This document shows, piece by piece, positions 1-8,764 of a stretch of 64,000 nt of DNA (position 1 is the first letter of the stretch; the number at the start of each line of letters is the position of its first letter). This DNA is from Clostridia bacterium (GTDB lineage Bacteria > Bacillota > Clostridia > Oscillospirales > Acutalibacteraceae): the NCBI GenBank assembly GCA_017517665.1, contig JAFWYP010000001.1:124001-188000 (forward strand), read 5' to 3'. The position numbers were made by a program, and so were the translations under genes. The notes under the pieces are model-generated. The model saw nothing but the letters and a program-made list of their open reading frames with translations, was not told where the DNA came from and did not search any database.

Positions 1-74
1 TTTTGTCCTGCCATTGTCAGCGTCATAATGATGAATGCTTTATAAAAAGCTTTGTCCGAAATTCTCTTTCCCAT
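1..74 (-). CDS. Probable MATE-type efflux transporter, N-terminal fragment
   Basis: Only the first 24 codons lie in the window; the gene runs off the left edge. An ATG at 74 is preceded by a good ribosome binding site (GGAGAG) 6-8 bases upstream. The peptide starts MGKRISDKAFYKAF and then becomes hydrophobic and ends in MAGQ, which resembles the start of multidrug/oligosaccharide/polysaccharide (MATE) flippases, where a short basic stretch precedes the first helix. The family call rests on this short similarity alone; another multi-pass membrane protein is possible. It diverges from the HAD phosphatase at 251. Confidence 0.4.
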   Translation of the reverse strand, partial: MGKRISDKAFYKAFIIMTLTMAGQ

Positions 75-146
75 ATTCTCTCTCCAACTCAAAAGTTATA
101 TAAAGTATATCACCGCAAAATAGGAAACACAAGAAAAAATTAGGGA

Positions 147-158
147 TTTCTTAAGAAA
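147..158. promoter_or_regulatory. TTTCTTAAGAAA palindrome upstream of the HAD gene
   Basis: A perfect 12-bp palindrome lies in the divergent intergenic region, followed by another AAGAAA half-site. A TATAAT box at 209-214 lies downstream with no convincing -35. A similar inverted repeat (TTAAGAAGTTCTTAA) occurs upstream of the dikinase gene at 10270-10284. It could be a shared operator; AT-rich palindromes also arise by chance. Confidence 0.25.
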
Positions 159-250
159 ATGCTAAGAAATATATTCCAAATAAGAATAATGCGGAAGTGT
201 TCGGATGATATAATTCAAACAGGGACAAAAGATAATAAGGAGTTGGAAAA

Positions 251-817
251 ATGAACGTTTATGATTTTGATAATACTATTTATAAAGGCGAATCGGGAGT
301 AGATCTGTTTCTTTATTTCCTCAGACGTGACCCGAAGCTTGTGACTGCTTTGCCGTGGGCTATAAGCTGCATTGCAGAATATAAGGCAACCAAAATGACT
401 CTTGATGATGTGCTTGATAAGTACGCGGGAGTTATTGAGGAGTATGCGGCAAAGATTGATGACATTGAAGGCAATGTAATAAAATTCTGGGATAAGAATA
501 TCAAAAAAATAAAGCCTTTTTATTATGAACAAAGGCAGGATGATGATATAATTATTTCGGCATGTGTGGATGTTGTGCTTGAAGAAATCTGCAAAAGAAT
601 AGGCATAAAAAATTATGTGGGGTCGGAGGTTGACCTTGAAAACAGAAAGCTTATCAATTTCTGCTACAGAGAAAACAAGGTCAAGGCTTTTAAGGAAAAA
701 TTTCCTGATGCGGTTATAGATAATTTTTATACCGATTCCTATAACGATAAACCGATGATAGACCTTGCAAGGAATGCCTATCTTGTAAAAGGTGATAAAA
801 TAGTGAAAATCAAATAA
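251..817 (+). CDS. HAD-superfamily phosphatase (SerB-like, IB class)
   Basis: A 188-residue cytosolic hydrolase of the haloacid dehalogenase superfamily, predicted to remove phosphate from a small phosphomonoester. Motif I is at the N-terminus (YDFDNT, nucleophile D5 and acid D7), motif II is the Ser in the IISACVD stretch, and motifs III/IV are a Lys followed by the acidic YTDSYNDKP loop near residue 160. The helical cap between motifs I and II is typical of HAD-IB enzymes. The start is set by AAGGAG 8 bases upstream of the ATG. The gene is alone, between a divergent transporter and a convergent ABC pair. The substrate cannot be told from the sequence. Confidence 0.85.
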   Translation: MNVYDFDNTIYKGESGVDLFLYFLRRDPKLVTALPWAISCIAEYKATKMTLDDVLDKYAGVIEEYAAKIDDIEGNVIKFWDKNIKKIKPFYYEQRQDDDIIISACVDVVLEEICKRIGIKNYVGSEVDLENRKLINFCYRENKVKAFKEKFPDAVIDNFYTDSYNDKPMIDLARNAYLVKGDKIVKIK

Positions 818-823
818 AAATAT

Positions 824-862
824 AACCTCCTCAAAAATCAGAAGCGGTTTTCGGGGAGGTAA
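824..862. terminator. Bidirectional terminator between convergent genes
   Basis: AACCTCC and GGAGGT arms enclose an inner AAAA/TTTT pairing and a short loop. The hairpin lies between the HAD phosphatase and the end of the ABC transporter gene and would serve both strands. Confidence 0.6.
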
Positions 863-865
863 TGT

Positions 866-2656
866 TTATTCTTGCTGATATTTTTCTGCCTGAAGATTGA
901 ACATATAGGCATATTTTCCGCCGAGTGCCATGAGTTCATCGTGTGAACCGCTTTCAACTATTTCGCCGTTTTCAAGCATATAAATAACGTCTGCCATAAC
1001 GGTTGTTGAAAGTCTGTGGGAAATGAAGATAACGGTTTTGTCTTCCGCTGCCCTTGACATGGCTTCGTTGAGTGCATATTCGGAAACGGGGTCAAGGTTT
1101 GCGCTGGGTTCATCAAGAATTGCAAACGGGCATTTCTTATAAAATGCTCTTGCAACCGCAACCTTCTGACCTTCACCGCCCGAAAGCGAAAGACCGCTGT
1201 CATCAAATTCACGCAGAAGCATTGTGTCCGTGCCGTTTTTGAGTTCTTTGCCGAAACTGCTTTCTCTGAGTGCGGCGAGGACTTTATCTTTGTCGGGATG
1301 GTCATTCATAGCAACGTTTTCGCCGATTGTTGCGCCGAAAAGCGAGAAATCCTGGAAAACAGCGGCATAGTTTTCGTGATAAGAGGGGATATCCCATTCT
1401 CTTATATCCGTGCCGTCAACCGTGATTTTACCTTCACTAACATCATAAAGTCTTAAAAGAAGGTTGGTAAGAGTTGTTTTGCCTGCGCCGTTATATCCGA
1501 CGAGAGCGATTTTCTGATAAGGCTTGATTTCAAGATTTATGTTCTTGAGAGTCGGCTTTTCATTGCCCGGATATGTAAAGGAAACATTCTCAAACTTGAT
1601 TGTTGCAGGCTTTTCAAAAACCTTTTCTACATCGCCGCCGATGATTTTTTCCTTTGCGCTCATGAACTTTCTGAATTTTTCAATATAAAGGCCGTTTTCG
1701 CGAAGATTAATCGAAAACCAGCTTGTCAGGTCAAAAACACATCTGCTGACAGCGTTTGCGCCGTTGAAGGTTGCGGCGAATTCACCGAGAGTGATTTCTT
1801 TGGTGACGATTGCTTTATAACCCATATAAAGAGCTATTCCGAGATAAACAAGCAGCGTCATCGGCAATGCTTCCTGAGAGAAATAAAGCTGCCACTGTTT
1901 TCTTAAAAACGGCGCAATTGTAACAATTCTGTCGGTAACATTTTTGTTATATCTTCTTTCAACCATTTCGCCTGCGGGATTGAGTCTTAATTCCTTCGCA
2001 TAGTCCTGAAGATAGAAAACTCTGCTGAAATAAAGATTCTTTCTGTCAAGCGGAGTCATGGCTTCGGTGCGTTTAACGTTGACCTTAGCAATGAGTCTGC
2101 CGATGGGTATCATAATTCCTACACAGAGGAAAATAAAAACAAGGCAGAGAGGGTCGATTGTTGCAATAACTGCAGTTATAGAAATGATTGAGGTGAGGAG
2201 TCTTGTGATGTCCTGCGCATCGGAAAGCACTCTGTCAACTCTTTCATTCATTGATGTCATCGCAAGAACAAGGTCGTTATAATATGCAGGGTTATCGTAT
2301 GCCTCAAAATCCATTTTTGCGGCTTTGTCATAAATCTGTGAATAGAGCTTATAGTTGAGCTTTTCACGCTGTTTGGGAAGGAATATTTCATAGAAAACCG
2401 TGTTTCCGATTGTACCGATAATGACAATTATTGCAAAGATTCCGCAAGCAATGCCTGCTCTGTAAAAATCAACTCCCGATGTCACAACGTCAATGATATA
2501 CTTGAGAAGAACAACGTTTGAGAGAATCCACGGGACATCGGACAGAACATTAAAGAAAATATAGAAGAAAAGAAGTCCGGGAGCGTTTTTGGCAATAAAG
2601 CCAAGCATATAAAGATTATTGCTGATTGTACCGTAGCTTTTTTCTTTCTTACTCAT
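866..2656 (-). CDS. ABC exporter half-transporter, second subunit (membrane plus ATPase domains)
   Basis: A 596-residue half-transporter. Residues about 20-320 hold six membrane segments of the type I exporter fold; residues about 350-590 are the ATPase. Visible motifs are Walker A (GYNGAGKTT), the ABC signature (LSLSGGEGQ), Walker B with catalytic Glu (AILDEPSANLDP) and the H-loop (ISHRLST). The start has a strong GGAGGAGG upstream and overlaps the end of the preceding subunit gene by 8 bp, so the two are translationally coupled and probably form a heterodimer. Substrate is unknown; this class exports peptides, lipids or drugs. No peptidase domain or precursor peptide gene is seen. Confidence 0.93.
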   Translation of the reverse strand: MSKKEKSYGTISNNLYMLGFIAKNAPGLLFFYIFFNVLSDVPWILSNVVLLKYIIDVVTSGVDFYRAGIACGIFAIIVIIGTIGNTVFYEIFLPKQREKLNYKLYSQIYDKAAKMDFEAYDNPAYYNDLVLAMTSMNERVDRVLSDAQDITRLLTSIISITAVIATIDPLCLVFIFLCVGIMIPIGRLIAKVNVKRTEAMTPLDRKNLYFSRVFYLQDYAKELRLNPAGEMVERRYNKNVTDRIVTIAPFLRKQWQLYFSQEALPMTLLVYLGIALYMGYKAIVTKEITLGEFAATFNGANAVSRCVFDLTSWFSINLRENGLYIEKFRKFMSAKEKIIGGDVEKVFEKPATIKFENVSFTYPGNEKPTLKNINLEIKPYQKIALVGYNGAGKTTLTNLLLRLYDVSEGKITVDGTDIREWDIPSYHENYAAVFQDFSLFGATIGENVAMNDHPDKDKVLAALRESSFGKELKNGTDTMLLREFDDSGLSLSGGEGQKVAVARAFYKKCPFAILDEPSANLDPVSEYALNEAMSRAAEDKTVIFISHRLSTTVMADVIYMLENGEIVESGSHDELMALGGKYAYMFNLQAEKYQQE

Positions 2657-4469
2657 TCTCCGACACCTCCTCCTTGTAGCCCGATGCCTGAAGGGTGAAC
2701 ATCTCGCAATATTCTCCGCCGAGGTTCATGAGTTCGTCATGAGTGCCCGATTCGGCAAGCCTTCCTTTTGAAAAAACAAGAATTCTGTCTGAACGGGTTG
2801 CGCTGGAAAGACGGTGGGAAATATAGAAAACGGTTTTGCCTTTTGTACCCTCCATAAGAGAATCATACATCCTGCTTTCTGCAACGGGGTCAAGTGCCGA
2901 TGAAGGCTCGTCGAGAATTGCAACATCGAATTTCTTTGCAAACAATCTTGCTATCGTAACCTTCTGGGACTCACCGCCCGAGAGAAGCGCACCCTGATTG
3001 TCGAATTCTCTTGTGAGCAGGGTGTTTTCTTTTTCGGGAAGTGACTGTATTTTTTCAAAAACGCCGCTTTGCATAAGAGCTTTGTTTGCGCGGTCAATAT
3101 TGCTGTCATCAACCTCTTCAATAAGCACATTTTCCGCAACGGTCATTGCAAAGATTCTGTAATCCTGAAAAACGCTTGCGAATTTCTCACGGTATTTAAG
3201 AAGGTCGTATTCTTTTATGTTGATTCCATTATATAGAATTTCGCCTTCCGTAACGTCATAAAGGCGCATAATAAGCTTTGAAAGTGTCGTTTTTCCTGCA
3301 CCGTTGTGACCGACTACCGCAAAGGTTTCGCCCTTGTTGATTTTGAATGAAACATTGTTGAGAGTATTTTTGTCATTACCCTCATATCTGAAAGAAACGT
3401 TTCTGAATTCAAGGCTTTCAAAGTCGCCGGGTTCAATACCGCCTCCGACAATTTTTGTTTCATAATCAAGAAAATCTCTCATGTTCTGAACCCATAAGCA
3501 GTGCTTCTGCTGCATTGTGAAATAGCGTGCAAGCTGATTTAACTTGTTTCTTGTTGTTGTGATTGCCGAAATAAGAACGGAGAAATCGGCAATTTCAAGG
3601 TTGTGAAGCACCATCAGTCTGTAGCAGCCGTAGCCGAATCCGCCGCCTACGGGTATGATTTCACCGAGAAAATCCGCAAGCGACTCGATAAGAGCAACTC
3701 TCCAGCCGTATTTTCTGATAACGCCGATTTTACCTTCAACAGCGCTGCGGAATCTGTTTTTGACAACGTCAAAGATTCCCGTTGTTTTGATTTCTTTGGC
3801 AAAATCCTTGAGGAGAATTGTTCTTTTCGTGTATTCCTTCTGTCTTTCAAAAGGAGTCCATTCCTTTTCCTCTTCAAGCTCAAGATTATTCTTTTTGACT
3901 CTGAGAGCGATAACAAGAATGGGGCAGAGAATAAAGAAAAGAAGAAACGGGTCAATCGAAATGAGATAAAACACAAGGAAAACAATGCTCACCACCGAAC
4001 CGATTGTCCATGCCGAGCCTTCGATTATTCTTTTGAAACCGCCTTTTTCAACAACCCATGTTGCTCTGTTATAGTTATCGAAGAATTCGGGATTTTCATA
4101 GCAGCCAAGCTCAACCTCCTGAGCTTTTTTGAAAATGAGGCTGTTTATGTAGCTTTCGCATTTGATTTCAAATTTTGTTCTGACCGTATACATATCAATA
4201 TATGCAAAAAGGTCAACAAACACCTTGCCGAAAACAATAACGCACATACTGATTGCAAATTCCTTGAATGTGCCGTTGCCTTCAATAATCGAAAGTGCAG
4301 TCTGCAGAAACATGATGTTTATGACAACGGAATAGTAAACATTTTCAAGAATATATGCAAGGTATATTATTATCAGCGACAGGGGAGCGCTTTTCCATGC
4401 GCATTTGAGCATAAAGGCGGTATTTCTGAAAATATGTGCCTTCTGCTTTTGATTTTTTTCTTTTTTCAT
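2649..4469 (-). CDS. ABC exporter half-transporter, first subunit
   Basis: A 606-residue type I exporter with six predicted membrane helices (about 20-330) and a C-terminal ATPase carrying Walker A (GHNGAGKTT), signature (LSGGESQKV), Walker B (AILDEPSSALDP) and ISHRLS. Both ATPase sites of the pair keep the catalytic Glu, so neither subunit is obviously degenerate. I place the start at 4469 (MKKEKNQKQ), where GGAGG lies 5-6 bases upstream; an in-frame ATG at 4538 is upstream of the likely transcription start and has no ribosome binding site. It is the first gene of a two-gene operon driven by the promoter at 4498-4526. Confidence 0.92.
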   Translation of the reverse strand: MKKEKNQKQKAHIFRNTAFMLKCAWKSAPLSLIIIYLAYILENVYYSVVINIMFLQTALSIIEGNGTFKEFAISMCVIVFGKVFVDLFAYIDMYTVRTKFEIKCESYINSLIFKKAQEVELGCYENPEFFDNYNRATWVVEKGGFKRIIEGSAWTIGSVVSIVFLVFYLISIDPFLLFFILCPILVIALRVKKNNLELEEEKEWTPFERQKEYTKRTILLKDFAKEIKTTGIFDVVKNRFRSAVEGKIGVIRKYGWRVALIESLADFLGEIIPVGGGFGYGCYRLMVLHNLEIADFSVLISAITTTRNKLNQLARYFTMQQKHCLWVQNMRDFLDYETKIVGGGIEPGDFESLEFRNVSFRYEGNDKNTLNNVSFKINKGETFAVVGHNGAGKTTLSKLIMRLYDVTEGEILYNGINIKEYDLLKYREKFASVFQDYRIFAMTVAENVLIEEVDDSNIDRANKALMQSGVFEKIQSLPEKENTLLTREFDNQGALLSGGESQKVTIARLFAKKFDVAILDEPSSALDPVAESRMYDSLMEGTKGKTVFYISHRLSSATRSDRILVFSKGRLAESGTHDELMNLGGEYCEMFTLQASGYKEEVSENE

Positions 4470-4497
4470 ATTTCCTCCAAAATCCGCAGATACAAAA

Positions 4498-4526
4498 ATT
4501 TTACTCCACAGATTTCCGGTTGTCAA
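4498..4526 (-). promoter_or_regulatory. Sigma-A promoter for the ABC exporter pair
   Basis: On the minus strand, TTGACA (4526-4521), a 17-base spacer and TAAAAT (4503-4498), with the GGAGGAAAT ribosome binding site and ATG close downstream. Confidence 0.8.
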
Positions 4527-4560
4527 GAGCATATACATTAGTATAATGTTTAATTAAATA

Positions 4561-4589
4561 TTGACACGGATTTGATTTTGTTTTATCCT
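4561..4589 (+). promoter_or_regulatory. Sigma-A promoter for the 4622-8718 operon
   Basis: TTGACA at 4561-4566, a 17-base spacer and TATCCT at 4584-4589; AGGAG follows before the ATG at 4622. It is back to back with the ABC exporter promoter. Confidence 0.65.
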
Positions 4590-4621
4590 ATTAATATATT
4601 ATAAAATCTAGGAGAAATAAC

Positions 4622-6796
4622 ATGAAAAAACCTAATTTTTATTTCGGCGAATTCAAACAGTATGACAAAGTGTTTATTACAGCGGAAAACGGTGTTGATA
4701 TTGAAAATGTGACTTCCGTTGCATTTGAGGGCGAAACCCTCTATATCGCACAGCCCGACTGTCTTATCGAATATGCCGACGGAAAATATAAAAAGCATAA
4801 TGCAAGCGTATCAAAGCTTTTCACAAGAAGCGGAAAGCTTTATGCAGCTGTCGGCAATTCTCTTGCGGAAATCAAAAAAGGCAAAATCAAGAAGCTTGCC
4901 GATTTTGATTCACCCGTAATTGATATTTCCGTTGCTCTTGATAATTCCGTATGGCTTATTACCGAAAAGAATCTTTATCTTATGAATGACAGCGAATTCA
5001 ACGCTGTTGTTGACCTTCCCGATAACACAGTATGCCTTGCCGCACTTGATAACAAATCAAAATACGGCGAAACGGTATATATCGGCTGCACCGAAGAGGG
5101 TCTTCTCTCAATGAAGGGCAAGCGCCGTCATTGGGCAGAGCTTACTCCCGATATGTCGGGCGTGCTCAGCAAGAAAATCAACTGCGCTGCAATCGACGGT
5201 CTCGGTCATCTCTGGGTAGGCTCGGATGAGGGTCTCAATATCTATGACGGCAGAAATTATTGGTTTAACGGCAACGATTTCTATTCCGTGCCCGACGGCT
5301 CATTCAACGATATGCATTTTGCCGCAGACGGAAAGAAATATTTTGCAACAAATACAGGCATCATCACTCTTATCGAAGGTAAAATTTCATATTTCTCATA
5401 CGGTGTATGGCTCATGCATCCCACAGTAACAAAGCTTGCTGTTTCCGATAACGGCACTATCGCTGCAGTTACTCCCAGAGGCATCAGCCTTATTACTTCA
5501 AAGTATATGACTCTTGAAGAAAAAGCAAAGCACTATGACGATTATGCCGTTAAATATTACACAAGAAACGAAGGTTATCAGGTCTCAAGAGAGCTTCGCA
5601 AATACGGTGATATCGAATCAGGCTGGCTTCCCAATTCGGATAACGACGGTCTGTTTACGGGCCTTTACTGTGCAAGCCAGTGCTTCCGTTATGCCGTAAC
5701 GGGCGATGCCGAAGCAAAGGCAAACGCAAAGAGAGCTGTTGAAGCCATGATTAAGCTTACAGAAGTAACAGGCAAAAAAGGCTTCACCGCAAGAGCAACA
5801 AGATATTCCCACGAAGAAAACTTCGGTACTGGCAACAGAGAAGAATGGCATTATTGCGAAAATAATCCCGACTGCGAATGGCTCGGCGAAACCTCAAGCG
5901 ATGAAATGACGGGTCACTATTTTGCTTACGGAATCTATTTTGACCTTGTTGCCGATAAGAAAGAAAAGAAGAAAATCGCAGAGGTTGTCAAAACAATCAC
6001 CGACCATATTATTGAAAATAATTTCCATCTTACCGATGTTGACGGTGTACCCACCACATGGGCAAACTGGGAACCCGACCTTCTCAATAACGATGACAGA
6101 TGGTATTTTGAAAGAGGAACAAACTCTCTCGAAATCCTCTCGTTCCTCAAGACTACATATCATGTAACGGGCGATGAAAAGTATAATGATGTTTTCGATA
6201 TGCTTATCAGGAAGCATCATTATGCAATGAACTGCATGCAGTACAAGGTTGAAGACGGCCATGTTGCTCATATCGACGACCAGCTTGACTTTACAAACAT
6301 TTATCCTCTTATTGTTTACACCGAAAACGAAGCACACAAGGAAATCTTCAAGATGGGTCTTACCCACCATTGGGAATATGAAAGAACAGAGCGTTCACCC
6401 ATGTTCAATGTTGTTTACGGTGCACTCACAAACAATTGCTGTGACATCGAGAATGCCGTAAAATCTCTTTCCGAAATGACTCTTGACCTTATCAGATGGC
6501 CCGTTTTCAACAGCTACAGAAAGGATATAGTTTGGGATACGGAGCAGGAAGCTATGGGTATTCCCGCACAGCTTAAATATCCCGTTGAATATTCATCAAG
6601 AGTTCTTGTTCACTATAACGGCAATCAGTTCGTTTGCGACTCGGGCGCGGAAGAATTTGTTAATATCAATAAAAAAGAGGTTAACCGCACCTTGACTCTT
6701 CCCGGAACAAATGCGAACGGCATGAGAGGCGAAATGCCCTATATCTATCTTCTTCCTTACTGGATGGGCAGATACCACGGTCTTATCGGCGATTAA
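4622..6796 (+). CDS. Beta-propeller plus (alpha/alpha)6-barrel protein, putative glycan-active enzyme
   Basis: A 724-residue protein with no signal peptide, so probably cytosolic. The N-terminal ~310 residues show repeating short beta units, one of which (LGHLWVGSDEGLNIYDG, near 197-213) is a clear regulator-propeller (Reg_prop) blade. The C-terminal ~400 residues (from about 325) are helical with paired W/Y/D-rich hairpins typical of six-hairpin glycosidase-like folds. Reg_prop blades are known mainly from extracellular sensors of hybrid two-component proteins; here there is no kinase or membrane segment. It is the first gene of a three-gene operon with a lipoprotein and a glycerophosphodiesterase. 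Substrate and activity are not established. Confidence 0.6.
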   Translation: MKKPNFYFGEFKQYDKVFITAENGVDIENVTSVAFEGETLYIAQPDCLIEYADGKYKKHNASVSKLFTRSGKLYAAVGNSLAEIKKGKIKKLADFDSPVIDISVALDNSVWLITEKNLYLMNDSEFNAVVDLPDNTVCLAALDNKSKYGETVYIGCTEEGLLSMKGKRRHWAELTPDMSGVLSKKINCAAIDGLGHLWVGSDEGLNIYDGRNYWFNGNDFYSVPDGSFNDMHFAADGKKYFATNTGIITLIEGKISYFSYGVWLMHPTVTKLAVSDNGTIAAVTPRGISLITSKYMTLEEKAKHYDDYAVKYYTRNEGYQVSRELRKYGDIESGWLPNSDNDGLFTGLYCASQCFRYAVTGDAEAKANAKRAVEAMIKLTEVTGKKGFTARATRYSHEENFGTGNREEWHYCENNPDCEWLGETSSDEMTGHYFAYGIYFDLVADKKEKKKIAEVVKTITDHIIENNFHLTDVDGVPTTWANWEPDLLNNDDRWYFERGTNSLEILSFLKTTYHVTGDEKYNDVFDMLIRKHHYAMNCMQYKVEDGHVAHIDDQLDFTNIYPLIVYTENEAHKEIFKMGLTHHWEYERTERSPMFNVVYGALTNNCCDIENAVKSLSEMTLDLIRWPVFNSYRKDIVWDTEQEAMGIPAQLKYPVEYSSRVLVHYNGNQFVCDSGAEEFVNINKKEVNRTLTLPGTNANGMRGEMPYIYLLPYWMGRYHGLIGD

Positions 6797-6828
6797 TCCC
6801 GAATGAAAATTTATAAAGGGGTATAAAA

Positions 6829-7689
6829 ATGAAAACGAGAATTTTTGCGGCAATTTTCTCTTTGGTTCTTGCAATGTCCGTTCTGACATCATGCGGTGAA
6901 AAGCAACCCGTGTCATCAATTCCTGACGGAACTGCTTTAAATACTGAAACTACCGCAGAAGAAGTTACTGAATTTGTTGATATAACAGTTGTGAATTCCG
7001 AAAATGAGACAACGACGGTTTTACAGAATACAACCGAAACGGTTTCACAGACTGCAGCTGAAGTAACAACCGGGGTTTTTGTTCCTTCAACGGTTGAAGA
7101 AATCGTTACATATTTCAATACAAGCGCAAACAAGATAAAACCCACCGCAAAAAAGGTTGTCAAGAATTACGAAAAACGAATCGTAAACGAAGATAAGCTT
7201 GTTTTTCCTGAAATGCTCAGATCGGCTGCAAGCAGTCTGATTGATACGTTTATGAAGGATGATACCGAGCCTATCGTTTACGAAACGAGAGAAGATATAA
7301 CCAATGAGTTCCTTGTTCCGAATCAGAACTATGTAAGCAGACTGAAGCCCGAGTGGGTAAAAAGTGCAGCCTGTACCGAAAACGGTCAGAACTACATAAT
7401 CAACATAAAGCTCAAGGATGAGAAAAATTCAGTTTCGGGCAAGGGAGTCGGCTCTGTATGTGATGTCATAGAAACCTCCGAAGTTGCGGAAAAAGCTCCG
7501 TTTGTTGAAAAATTCACAACGGAATACTATGACTGCGAGGTTGTTGCAACCGTTGACAAGGAAAGCGGAAATGTTATTCATATAAAATATATTGTTTCGG
7601 TTGAACTTGAGCTGACGGTTGAAATGTTCGGAACACATGATGTTGCGGCAGGTTTGACATTTGAAAAAGACTACACTATAACTTATTAA
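6829..7689 (+). CDS. Putative lipoprotein of unknown function
   Basis: A 286-residue exported protein. The N-terminus has two basic residues, a hydrophobic stretch and a lipobox (LTSC) with the modified cysteine at C22, so it should be anchored to the outer face of the membrane. A Thr/Glu/Val-rich linker (about 30-85) precedes a folded domain (about 85-286) that I do not recognise. It lies 32 bases after the propeller gene and 9 bases before the glycerophosphodiesterase, with good ribosome binding sites, so the three are probably cotranscribed. Confidence 0.75.
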   Translation: MKTRIFAAIFSLVLAMSVLTSCGEKQPVSSIPDGTALNTETTAEEVTEFVDITVVNSENETTTVLQNTTETVSQTAAEVTTGVFVPSTVEEIVTYFNTSANKIKPTAKKVVKNYEKRIVNEDKLVFPEMLRSAASSLIDTFMKDDTEPIVYETREDITNEFLVPNQNYVSRLKPEWVKSAACTENGQNYIINIKLKDEKNSVSGKGVGSVCDVIETSEVAEKAPFVEKFTTEYYDCEVVATVDKESGNVIHIKYIVSVELELTVEMFGTHDVAAGLTFEKDYTITY

Positions 7690-7698
7690 GGTGATTTT

Positions 7699-8718
7699 AT
7701 GTCGGCATTATTTCTTGCAATAAAAAATATTTTTAACGGCGTTCTTGCAGTTTTTATGCTCGTTCCCATTCTGATTACTATGGGTGATGCAGGCGACCCG
7801 AACACTCCCGTTGAAACATATCCCGAGTCAACCAACCCCTACATAACAGAATATCTTGACCCCGATATTGCCGCCCACCGTTCAGGCGCGGGTCTTGCAC
7901 CGCAGAACACTCTTATGGCGTTTGAGAATATCCTTGCAAATTCTGAAACTCTCGGAGTTGACACGCTGGAATTTGATGTTCAGATAACCAAAGACGGTGA
8001 ACTTGTGCTTCTGCACGATCTCACCTATGACGGCACAACAAATGCGGAAGAACTGTTCGGCAGAAAGAACGTTACGCCCTCATCAATAACACTTGAAGAG
8101 GCGCAGAAACTCAACCTCGGCGAAAATTTTAAAGGGAACGGTGACTATCCTTACAGAGGCTTAAGAGGGGATGATATTCCCTATAATCTCAGGGTTGTGA
8201 CCTGCGATGAAATAATTGATTACGTTGAAGCGAACAGCAACGGCAGAAAATATAATTATTGTATTGAAATAAAGAGTATCAGCATCAACAGCTACAAGGC
8301 GGTTGACAGACTCTATTCGATTATTACCGAAAGAAATCTTCAGGACAGAGTTATCTGGTCAACCTTTGCCCCCGATACATCAGCCTATATGAAGATGAAA
8401 TATCCCGGAATTTCAAGAACGGCAGATGCTATTGAAGCAATTCAGTTTTATTTCTATTTCAGAATGAATCTTGATTTGCAGGACGTAAGTCCCTCTTATG
8501 CTGCCTTGCAGATTCCTTACGGTTCAAGTGCGCTTGATAATCTTATCAATCTCGGCACAAGAGAAATGCTCAATTATGCCCATAAAAACGATATTGCCGT
8601 TCAGTATTGGACAATCAATGATGCAGATGAAGTGAAGCTTCTTGCAGAAAACGGTGCTGACTGTATATTGACGGATTATCCGCAGATGGCATACGAAACA
8701 GTAAATTCAATTCAATAA
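7699..8718 (+). CDS. Membrane-anchored glycerophosphodiester phosphodiesterase
   Basis: A 339-residue GDPD-family enzyme that hydrolyses glycerophosphodiesters to an alcohol and glycerol phosphate. The family signature is complete: H60-R61 (AAHRSGAGLAPQNT), E91-x-D93 (LEFDVQ) and H106 (LLHDLTYDG), with later barrel residues such as EIKS. Residues 7-27 are hydrophobic and lack an obvious cleavage site, suggesting an N-terminal anchor with the catalytic domain outside. Possible substrates are deacylated phospholipids or teichoic-acid-like polymers. Last gene of the operon; a strong terminator follows. Confidence 0.9.
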   Translation: MSALFLAIKNIFNGVLAVFMLVPILITMGDAGDPNTPVETYPESTNPYITEYLDPDIAAHRSGAGLAPQNTLMAFENILANSETLGVDTLEFDVQITKDGELVLLHDLTYDGTTNAEELFGRKNVTPSSITLEEAQKLNLGENFKGNGDYPYRGLRGDDIPYNLRVVTCDEIIDYVEANSNGRKYNYCIEIKSISINSYKAVDRLYSIITERNLQDRVIWSTFAPDTSAYMKMKYPGISRTADAIEAIQFYFYFRMNLDLQDVSPSYAALQIPYGSSALDNLINLGTREMLNYAHKNDIAVQYWTINDADEVKLLAENGADCILTDYPQMAYETVNSIQ

Positions 8719-8723
8719 ACAGC

Positions 8724-8752
8724 AAAAGACCTCCCGATTCGGGAGGTCTTTT
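8724..8752. terminator. Strong bidirectional terminator
   Basis: AAAAGACCTCCC and GGGAGGTCTTTT arms pair perfectly around a short loop between the convergent GDPD and oxidoreductase genes. Confidence 0.85.
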
Positions 8753-8764
8753 ACTGTTGTCTGT

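Noticed and set aside
209-214. Sigma-A promoter at TATAAT upstream of the HAD gene
   Set aside because: The -10 is perfect but no acceptable -35 lies 16-18 bases upstream, so it is mentioned only as a possible weak or extended element.
3603-4541. Long plus-strand open frame of about 312 codons
   Set aside because: It is antisense to the first ABC subunit, whose motifs are unmistakable; the frame has Phe/Cys/Asn-rich low-quality protein composition and no ribosome binding site.
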